NCBI GenBank assembly: GCA_050115015.1
Contig: JASFRI010000254.1
Location: forward strand, 1-6,255
Length of the DNA stretch: 6,255 bases
Direction of reading: 5' to 3'
Source of the DNA: JASFRI01 sp050115015
Lineage (GTDB): Bacteria > Acidobacteriota > Polarisedimenticolia > CBDVAL01
Shown: positions 1 to 5,349 of the stretch, piece by piece
How positions within the stretch are numbered: the stretch's first letter is position 1
How the letters are laid out: every line of letters begins with the position of its first letter
Notes under the pieces: generated by a model
What the model saw: the letters and a program-made list of their open reading frames with translations, nothing else
The model's database searches: none
Told to the model about the DNA's origin: nothing
Program-made: the position numbers and the translations under genes

Positions 1-158
1 TGGACGGCGAGGGACTCCCGTCGGGCGCCCCCGGGTCCAGGGACGCGGACGCCCTGCGGGAGGACCGTCCACGCCCGGGCCTCACCCCGGAGGAAGCGCT
101 GCAGAACGCACCGGATGCGGCGGCGGGCCATTTCCGCGTTCCCCGGTTCCTGGGCTGA
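1..158 (+). CDS. gatC: GatC, C-terminal half (Asp/Glu-tRNA amidotransferase subunit C), 5' truncated by window
   Basis: Small subunit of the GatCAB amidotransferase, which converts Asp-tRNA(Asn) and/or Glu-tRNA(Gln) to Asn-/Gln-tRNA in the cytoplasm. GatC wraps around and stabilises GatA. The gene enters from the left edge; whole codons begin at base 3 and the TGA stop is at 156-158, leaving 51 visible residues of a protein usually about 95 long. The visible part has the typical GatC tail: an 'LREDRPRPGLTPEEAL' stretch followed by 'QNAPD', then 'FRVPRFLG' at the very C-terminus, equivalent to the family's 'FRVPRIL' ending. gatA follows 21 bases downstream on the same strand, which strongly supports the call. 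The residues just before LRED (about the first 17 visible) are Gly/Pro/Asp-rich and not distinctive. The start lies outside the window. Confidence 0.9.
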   Translation, partial: DGEGLPSGAPGSRDADALREDRPRPGLTPEEALQNAPDAAAGHFRVPRFLG

Positions 159-179
159 CCTCCTGTCGGCCGGAGCAAC

Positions 180-1634
180 ATGAGCCTGCAACCCGCGTCC
201 CTCCTGGAGATCCGCGATCGCGTGAACCGGCGGGACTGCCGCGCGGAGGAGGTCGTGCGGGACTCCCTGGCCCGCGTGGAGGCGCTGGACCCCTCCATCG
301 GCGCATTCCTCACCGTCATCGCCGAGCAGGCCCTCGACGACGCACGGCGTGTCGACGCCCGGATCGACGGCGGCGCACGGCTTCCGCTGGCGGGTGTCCC
401 CCTCGCCATCAAGGACTCCCTGTGCGTCCGCGGCGTGACGACGACCTGTGGCTCCCGGATCCTCGAGGGGTTCCGTCCCCCGTACACCGCCACGGCGGTG
501 GAGCGTCTCCGGGAGGCCGGCGCGGTACCGATCGGAAAGACCAACCTGGACGAGTTCGGGATGGGCTCCTCGGACGAGAACTCCGCTTTCGGGCCGGTCC
601 GCAACCCCTGGGATCCGGATCGGGTTCCCGGCGGATCCAGCGGCGGCTCCGCCGCCGCGGTGGCCTCGGGCATGGCGAGCGCCGCGCTCGGGAGCGACAC
701 CGGCGGCTCCGTGCGGCAGCCCGCGGCCTTCTGCGGGGTGGTCGGTCTCAAGCCCACGTACGGTCGCGTCTCCCGGTTCGGGCTCATCGCCTTCGCCTCC
801 TCCCTGGATCAGATCGGTCCGCTGGCCCGGACGGTGCCGGAGTGCGCCGCCGTGCTCCACGGCATGGCGGGAGCCGACGAGCGTGACATGACCTGCGCCC
901 GGGAGCCGGTCCCCGACTACGAGGCCCTCCTGGAAGGCGACCTCCGCGGGTTGCGCATCGGAATTCCCCGGGAGTACCTCGAGGCGGAGCTCCCTCAGGG
1001 GATCTCCGGCCGCGTGCGGGAGGCCCTGGAGCACGCCCGGGAGCTCGGAGCCGAGGTCGTGGACGTCTCCCTGGGGATGAGCCGCTACGCCATCGCGGCC
1101 TACTACCTGATCGCCAACGCGGAGGCCTCCTCGAACCTGGCGCGCTACGACGGCGTGCGCTACGGCCGGAGGGTCTTCGGAGAGGATGTCGAGACCACGT
1201 ACCGGCGCACCCGCAGCGAGGGGTTCGGCCCGGAGGCTCGCCGTCGGATCCTCCTGGGAACGTACGCGCTGTCCGCCGGCTACTACGACGCGTATTATGG
1301 CCGGGCATTGCAGGTGCGACGGCGCATCCGGGACGAGATGGCGGCCATCCTCCGGGAGGTCGACCTGATCGTCGGCCCCACCTGCCCCGAGACCGCGTTC
1401 CCGCTGGGGGCCAAGGTGGCGGATCCGCTCTCGATGTACCTGTCGGACATCTTCACCGTGCCGGCCAGCCTCGGCGGATACCCCGCCCTCTCGCTCCCCT
1501 GCGGCCTGGAGGACGGGCTGCCGGTAGGGCTACAGCTGGTGGGGCGTCGCTTCGAGGAGGCCCTCCTGCTCCGCGCCGCCGCCGCGCTGGAGCGGGCGCT
1601 CGGATTCCGCCTGGCGCCGAGGGTGATGGCGTGA
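180..1634 (+). CDS. gatA: GatA, glutamine-hydrolysing subunit A of Asp/Glu-tRNA amidotransferase
   Basis: Amidase-signature enzyme that hydrolyses glutamine and channels the ammonia to GatB for transamidation of misacylated tRNA. At 484 residues it matches the family's usual length. The Ser-cisSer-Lys machinery is intact: Lys78 in 'VPLAIKDS', Ser153 in 'GGSSGGSAAAVASG', and nucleophile Ser177 in 'GSDTGGSVRQPAAFCG'. The spacing agrees with that known for the family (24 residues between the two serines). Other GatA-typical stretches are 'TNLDEFGMGSSDENSAFGP' (121-139), 'LLGTYALSAGYYDAYYGRA' (in the C-terminal half), 'MYLSDIFTVPASLGGYPALS' and 'LPVGLQLVGRRFEEALLL' near the end. The ATG at 180 is preceded by GGAG at 172-175 and gives the expected N-terminus. 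gatC lies 21 bases upstream, and the next gene overlaps the stop codon by 4 bases, so the three are probably co-transcribed. gatB does not follow here. I see no damage to the gene. Confidence 0.97.
   Translation: MSLQPASLLEIRDRVNRRDCRAEEVVRDSLARVEALDPSIGAFLTVIAEQALDDARRVDARIDGGARLPLAGVPLAIKDSLCVRGVTTTCGSRILEGFRPPYTATAVERLREAGAVPIGKTNLDEFGMGSSDENSAFGPVRNPWDPDRVPGGSSGGSAAAVASGMASAALGSDTGGSVRQPAAFCGVVGLKPTYGRVSRFGLIAFASSLDQIGPLARTVPECAAVLHGMAGADERDMTCAREPVPDYEALLEGDLRGLRIGIPREYLEAELPQGISGRVREALEHARELGAEVVDVSLGMSRYAIAAYYLIANAEASSNLARYDGVRYGRRVFGEDVETTYRRTRSEGFGPEARRRILLGTYALSAGYYDAYYGRALQVRRRIRDEMAAILREVDLIVGPTCPETAFPLGAKVADPLSMYLSDIFTVPASLGGYPALSLPCGLEDGLPVGLQLVGRRFEEALLLRAAAALERALGFRLAPRVMA
1619..1623 (+). 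promoter_or_regulatory. Ribosome binding site inside gatA for the downstream amidase
   Basis: GAGGG lies 7 bases before the GTG at 1631. It sits within the last codons of gatA. It supports the GTG as a real start despite being a minority start codon, because no ATG is available near the encoded signal peptide. Confidence 0.6.
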
Positions 1635-3343
1635 GGACCGCCCCGCTGGCCCTCCTCCTCCTGCTGGCGGCGACGCCCGCGGCGGCCCATCACACCGACG
1701 CCGTCGGAGGCTGCCTGGGTGGCGGTCCGGCCCTGTTCGTCCCGCCACGGAACGGCGACGGCTACATCCATCTCGCCCAGCGCTACGCCCGACCGGGAGT
1801 ACGCTGGCGCGAGATCCGCAACGCCAACGGCCGGCGCGCGGTCCAGGTGGGACGCCGCGTAGGCATCCCCCTGGACCTGCTGGACCCCGGCCTGCGGCCG
1901 TATCTGCTGCGCTCCCTTTTCCCCGCGGACGGTTACCGGGACGGCGCCTGGGTTCACGTGACCGGCCAGGAATCCGCACGGCGCTGCAAGGAGAACAGCG
2001 CCCTGTTCGCCGAGTGGTTCGCCGGGGACCCCTCCCTGGGAGGGGACCTGGCGCGGCTGAACGACGTCTCCACCGGATCCCTCCCGGGAAACACCCGGGT
2101 GCGGATTCCCCGCGAGATGCTCCTCGCGGCGTTCGTCCCGGAGGACGCCGGGGAGGAGCCGGTGCTCGCCTTCGGCGAGGACGACCAGGGGGCGTTCGCA
2201 GTCTATCGCCTGCGTCCCGGCGAGGCGCTGTACACGTCGGTGGTGATCCGCTTCACGGGGCGTCTCGACGCGGACGAGGTGAACCAGCTGGCCAGAGAGA
2301 TCGCGGCCCGCAGCGGCATCGACGACGTGCGCGGCATCCCCATCGGCTATCCGATCCGCATCCCACGGGAGCTGCTGGCCCCCCGCCATCTTCCGGAGGG
2401 CGACCCCGCCCGCATCGAGTGGGAGAGGGACCGGACCGAGGTCGCCCGGCACCGCGTCCAGGCCCGGGCCCGGCGCCTCGGCGGCGTGCACGTCATCCTC
2501 GACGCCGGTCACGGCGGCGTCGACGTCGGCACCACCAAGCAGGGCATGGACGAGGACGAGTACGTCTATGACGTGATGTGCCGCATCAAGAGACGGCTCG
2601 AGCGGGACACCGACGCGATGGTGCTGACCACCATCGAGGATCGGGTCACCGGGTACGACGTCCGTGACGTGAAGGTCCTGTCCCGGGATCGCAACGAGTG
2701 GATCCGGACGACACCGCCCTACCAGCCCGAGGACCCGAATCTGCGGGCGATGGGGGTGAACCTGCGGTGGTACCTGGCAAACTCGTTCTACCGCCGGCTC
2801 GTGGACCGGGGGATCGATCCGGAGAAGATCGTCTTCGTCAGCCTTCACGCCGACTCCCTGCACCCGACGATCTCGGGGGCCATGGTCTACATACCGGGGG
2901 AGAAGTACCGTCGGGGCCGCTACGGGTCCGGTCAGGCGGTGTACGCGGACTTCGAGGAGGTGCGGGAGAAGATCTACGTCAAGTTCGATCGCGGCGAGCG
3001 GCTCCGCGCCGAGGGCATGTCGCGGCAGTTCGCCGCTGAGCTGGTCCGCGCCCTCGAGGTCGAGAGCATCCCGGTGCACCGCTACGAGCCGGTGCGCGAT
3101 CATGTGATTCGTCGCAAGCGCTCCTGGGTGCCGGCGGTGATCCGCTGCTCCGAGACGCCGTTGAGCCTGCTCGTGGAGCTCGTGAACCTGAACAACGCCG
3201 GTGACCGGGAGCGGATGCAGGATCCGGAGTTCCGCGAGCGGCTCGCCGGGGCGTTCGTGAATGGGCTCGAGGAGTTCTATCGGGCCTCGACCGGGCCGGA
3301 GATTCCCGCCGCCCGTGCCTCGGTCGCCGCCGGCGCTCCGTAG
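1631..3343 (+). CDS. Secreted N-acetylmuramoyl-L-alanine amidase (Amidase_3) with LysM-like N-terminal segments
   Basis: Predicted zinc hydrolase that cleaves the MurNAc-L-Ala bond of peptidoglycan outside the cytoplasmic membrane. The 570-residue product begins with a signal peptide: Arg2, a hydrophobic Leu/Ala run at about 4-13, then 'ATPAAA' before His20. There is no lipobox. Residues about 41-87, 104-166 and 188-251 look like degenerate LysM modules, each closing with an IP-x-x-(L/M)L motif. The catalytic domain runs from about 286 to 550. Zinc ligands are His294 ('ILDAGHGGVDVG'), probably Glu310, and His406 ('VSLHAD'); 'SGAMVY' follows as in the family. The catalytic Glu516 is in 'LLVELVNLNN', the counterpart of the usual 'LVE-x-GFLSN'. 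His294 to His406 is 112 residues against about 70 in E. coli AmiA, so there is an insertion at about 336-388. The GTG start overlaps the gatA TGA (GTGA), which implies coupled translation. The general function is firm; the physiological role (division, recycling, remodelling) is not visible. Confidence 0.88.
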   Translation: MRTAPLALLLLLAATPAAAHHTDAVGGCLGGGPALFVPPRNGDGYIHLAQRYARPGVRWREIRNANGRRAVQVGRRVGIPLDLLDPGLRPYLLRSLFPADGYRDGAWVHVTGQESARRCKENSALFAEWFAGDPSLGGDLARLNDVSTGSLPGNTRVRIPREMLLAAFVPEDAGEEPVLAFGEDDQGAFAVYRLRPGEALYTSVVIRFTGRLDADEVNQLAREIAARSGIDDVRGIPIGYPIRIPRELLAPRHLPEGDPARIEWERDRTEVARHRVQARARRLGGVHVILDAGHGGVDVGTTKQGMDEDEYVYDVMCRIKRRLERDTDAMVLTTIEDRVTGYDVRDVKVLSRDRNEWIRTTPPYQPEDPNLRAMGVNLRWYLANSFYRRLVDRGIDPEKIVFVSLHADSLHPTISGAMVYIPGEKYRRGRYGSGQAVYADFEEVREKIYVKFDRGERLRAEGMSRQFAAELVRALEVESIPVHRYEPVRDHVIRRKRSWVPAVIRCSETPLSLLVELVNLNNAGDRERMQDPEFRERLAGAFVNGLEEFYRASTGPEIPAARASVAAGAP

Positions 3344-3357
3344 CGGGCAGCCGCCCG
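3344..3357 (+). terminator. Possible weak terminator-like hairpin after the amidase gene
   Basis: Directly after the TAG stop, CGGGC (3344-3348) and GCCCG (3353-3357) form a perfect 5-base-pair stem with an AGCC loop. A competing stem pairs CAGCCGC (3348-3354) with GCGGCTG (3372-3378). No T-run follows either one, so this is not a classical Rho-independent terminator. In DNA this GC-rich such stems also arise by chance. Its position between an operon end and a new promoter is the main support. Confidence 0.25.
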
Positions 3358-3376
3358 GACGGACGCCGCCCGCGGC

Positions 3377-3405
3377 TGGACTCGCACCGGAGGCTATGGG
3401 ATAAT
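3377..3405 (+). promoter_or_regulatory. Predicted sigma70-type promoter with extended -10, driving purD-purE-mtaB
   Basis: A minus-35-like TGGACT (3377-3382, 4 of 6 matches to TTGACA) is followed by a 17-base spacer and a minus-10-like GATAAT (3400-3405, 5 of 6 matches to TATAAT). TG at 3397-3398, one base before the hexamer, makes it an extended minus-10. This is a rare AT-rich island in the GC-rich window. Transcription would begin near 3411-3413, leaving a leader of about 136 bases before purD. Predicted from sequence only. Confidence 0.65.
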
Positions 3406-3435
3406 CCGCGCCTTCCCCGTGCCTTACCCGGCCCC

Positions 3436-3459
3436 GGCCCGGCGTGATCGCACCGGGCC
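3436..3459 (+). other. GC-rich hairpin in the purD leader
   Basis: GGCCCGG (3436-3442) pairs perfectly with CCGGGCC (3453-3459) around a 10-base loop. It lies inside the predicted untranslated leader of the purD operon, downstream of the promoter and about 90 bases before the start codon. No T-run follows and it does not resemble the purine riboswitch core. It could be a chance GC stem, a pausing or stability element, or part of a larger leader fold. Confidence 0.3.
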
Positions 3460-3537
3460 CCCAAGGGGTGGTCCGGTGACGGCAGGCCACGCACGGACCG
3501 GCCGGATGCCCGACGGCCGCTTCCGTCCGGCGACGCC

Positions 3538-3542
3538 GGAGG
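3538..3542 (+). promoter_or_regulatory. Shine-Dalgarno sequence for purD
   Basis: GGAGG ends 5 bases before the ATG at 3548. It decides the start in a reading frame that stays open upstream to at least 3419. The ATG it serves begins the conserved PurD N-terminus 'MKILMIGGGGREHAL'. Confidence 0.85.
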
Positions 3543-3547
3543 TCCGA

Positions 3548-4828
3548 ATGAAGATCCTGATGATCGGCGGCGGCGGCCGCGAACACGCTCTCCTGTGGAA
3601 GCTCCGCGAGAGCCCGTCGGTGGAGGCTCTGTACTGTGCGCCCGGCAACGCCGGGATCGCCGGGCTGGCGGAGTGTGTTCCCCTGCAGCCCACCGATCTC
3701 CTCGAGGCGGCGGCCTTCGCGGAGAAGAACCGCATCGACCTCACCGTCGTGGGGCCCGAGTTGCCCCTGACCCTCGGGATCGCGGACGAGTTCGCGAGGC
3801 GAACCCTGCCGATCTTCGGCCCGCTCCGCGCGGCGGCCCGGCTGGAGGGCTCGAAGGTCTTCGCCAAGGAGTTCATGGCCCGCCACGGCATCCCGACCGC
3901 GGCGGCACGGACGTTCGCGTCCTTCGAGGAGTGTCGGGATCACCTGCGAAGCAGGGCGATCTCCTATCCGGTGGTGCTGAAGGTCGACGGCCTCGCCGCC
4001 GGGAAGGGTGTGGTGATCGCGTCGTCCCGGGCGGAGGCGGAGGCGTTCGCCCGCGGCGTGCTCGCGGAGGGCACCTACGGCAGCGCCGGTTCCCGCCTGC
4101 TCGTGGAGGAGTGCCTCGAGGGACGGGAGGCCTCGTTCTTCGCCCTCTGCGACGGCGAGCGGGTCCTCCCGCTCCTCGCCTGCCAGGACTACAAGCGGAT
4201 CGGCGACGGCGATCGGGGACCGAACACGGGGGGCATGGGCTCCCTGTGCCCCAGTCCGGCCATGGACGCGGACCTGTCGGCGCGGGTGCTGCGGGAGATC
4301 GTCGTTCCCACCGTGAGGGGGCTCGCGGAGGAGGGGCGACCGTATCGCGGCCTGCTGTACACCGGCCTGATGCTGACCGCCGCGGGCCCCAGGGTCCTGG
4401 AGTTCAACGTGAGGTTCGGGGACCCGGAGACCCAGGCGCTGATGCCGCGCGTCGCGGGCGACCTGGCCGTGGCCATGCGCGCGGCGGCGACCGGCAGCCT
4501 CCAGGACGTACGGCTGGAGTGGCACCCGGAGGTCTGCGTGTCCGTGGTGCTCGCCTCGCAGGGATACCCCGGCAAGTACGAGGTCGGCAGGCCCATCGAG
4601 GGCCTGTCCGTCGCGGACTCCGAGGACGGCGTGATCGTCTTCCACGCGGGCACGCGGGCGGAGGGCCCTCAGGTGGTCACCGCCGGCGGACGGGTGCTCG
4701 CGGTGTCCGCCCTGGGCCGGGACTTCGGCCAGGCGCGGCGCCGTGCGTACGCGGCGGCGGCGGCCATACGTTTCGAAGGCAAGACGCTCCGGGGCGACAT
4801 CGCCGCGGACATGGTGGAGGGGACATGA
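3548..4828 (+). CDS. purD: PurD, phosphoribosylamine-glycine ligase (GAR synthetase)
   Basis: Cytoplasmic ATP-grasp enzyme for the second step of de novo purine synthesis: phosphoribosylamine plus glycine plus ATP gives glycinamide ribonucleotide. The 426 residues fit the monofunctional bacterial length. The N-domain opens with 'MKILMIGGGGREHALLWKL'. The ATP-grasp part has 'VVLKVDGLAAGKGVVIA' (142-158), 'VEECLEGREASFFAL' (186-200) and 'QDYKRIGDGDRGPNTGGMG' (213-231). The GARS signature 'RFGDPETQA' is at 289-297. The C-domain is present ('VVLASQGYPGKYEVG', then 'FHAGTR', and 'GRVLAVSALGRDFGQARRRA'). The frame is open upstream, with in-frame GTG and ATG codons at 3419, 3476 and 3506, but the family N-terminus and the GGAGG at 3538 favour the ATG at 3548. 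It is probably the first gene of the operon driven from 3377-3405. Its TGA overlaps the purE ATG (ATGA). Confidence 0.97.
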   Translation: MKILMIGGGGREHALLWKLRESPSVEALYCAPGNAGIAGLAECVPLQPTDLLEAAAFAEKNRIDLTVVGPELPLTLGIADEFARRTLPIFGPLRAAARLEGSKVFAKEFMARHGIPTAAARTFASFEECRDHLRSRAISYPVVLKVDGLAAGKGVVIASSRAEAEAFARGVLAEGTYGSAGSRLLVEECLEGREASFFALCDGERVLPLLACQDYKRIGDGDRGPNTGGMGSLCPSPAMDADLSARVLREIVVPTVRGLAEEGRPYRGLLYTGLMLTAAGPRVLEFNVRFGDPETQALMPRVAGDLAVAMRAAATGSLQDVRLEWHPEVCVSVVLASQGYPGKYEVGRPIEGLSVADSEDGVIVFHAGTRAEGPQVVTAGGRVLAVSALGRDFGQARRRAYAAAAAIRFEGKTLRGDIAADMVEGT

Positions 4829-5349
4829 GCAGCAAGACGGATGCCCTCGTGGGCATCGTGATGGGGAGCGACTCGGACGCCGACGTGATGCTGGAGGCCG
4901 GAAAGGCCCTCACCGAGTTCGGAATCCCGTACGAGATGGACGTGGTGTCGGCCCATCGTTCGCCGGGACGCGCCCACCGCTACGCGACGGAGGCCCGGGG
5001 TCGCGGACTCCGGGTGATCATCGCGGGAGCGGGCGGCGCGGCCCATCTCGCCGGCGTGATGGCCGCCAGCACGACGCTGCCGGTCCTCGCCGTCCCGCTG
5101 GCGGCGACGCCCCTCGCCGGGCTGGACGCCCTGCTGGCGTCGGTGCAGATGCCGGGGGGGATCCCCGTGGGCACCCTGGCGGTGGGCGCGGCCGGCGCGA
5201 AGAATGCCGGCCTGCTGGCGGCGCAGATCCTCTCGCTCCAGGACCCGGCCCTGGCCCGGCGGCTGGAACTCTACCGTGCCGGCCTGGAGGAGTCGGTGGA
5301 GCGCAAGTCCCGCGCCCTGCGGGAGCGGATGGGAAGTCAGGACGAGTGA
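4825..5349 (+). CDS. purE: PurE, class I N5-carboxyaminoimidazole ribonucleotide mutase
   Basis: Converts N5-CAIR to CAIR in de novo purine synthesis; class I enzymes are homo-octamers in the cytoplasm. The 174-residue product has the class I motifs: 'IVMGSDSDADVM' (11-22), 'FGIPYEMDVVSAHRSP' (32-47) with the active-site His44, 'VIIAGAGGAAHLAG' (64-77), and 'LLASVQMPGGIPVGTLAVG' (103-121), followed by 'AGAKNAGLLAAQIL'. Compared with E. coli PurE, HRTP is HRSP, HLPG is HLAG, and the Trp after 'GSKSD' is Ala. A charged helix (about 150-170) closes the chain. ATG overlaps the purD stop (ATGA) and is preceded by GGAGGGG at 4816-4822, so translation is coupled to purD. purK, whose product normally makes N5-CAIR, is not adjacent on either side. 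Confidence 0.96.
   Translation: MSSKTDALVGIVMGSDSDADVMLEAGKALTEFGIPYEMDVVSAHRSPGRAHRYATEARGRGLRVIIAGAGGAAHLAGVMAASTTLPVLAVPLAATPLAGLDALLASVQMPGGIPVGTLAVGAAGAKNAGLLAAQILSLQDPALARRLELYRAGLEESVERKSRALRERMGSQDE

Noticed and set aside
784..1308. Minus-strand and alternate-frame ORFs within gatA
   Set aside because: Arg/Pro/Gly-rich products typical of off-frame reading in GC-rich DNA; gatA accounts for the whole stretch.
3344..3378. Classical intrinsic terminator after the amidase gene
   Set aside because: GC stems are present but no T-run follows, so only a weak terminator-like hairpin is claimed.
3412..3547. Purine riboswitch or PurR operator upstream of purD
   Set aside because: Neither the conserved purine-riboswitch core nor an ACGCAAACG-type operator palindrome is visible.
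1295..4645. 1116-codon open frame on the minus strand
   Set aside because: It is antisense, in register with the amidase gene and purD, and crosses their intergenic promoter. Its composition is that of reversed GC-rich codons, and I recognise no domain. The sense genes have clear family motifs.
3595..4824. Open frame running through purD in another frame and joining purE, suggesting a longer PurE fusion
   Set aside because: The part before 4825 is low-complexity Arg/Gly/Pro-rich shadow of purD. PurE's conserved N-terminus starts at the ATG at 4825, which has its own ribosome binding site.
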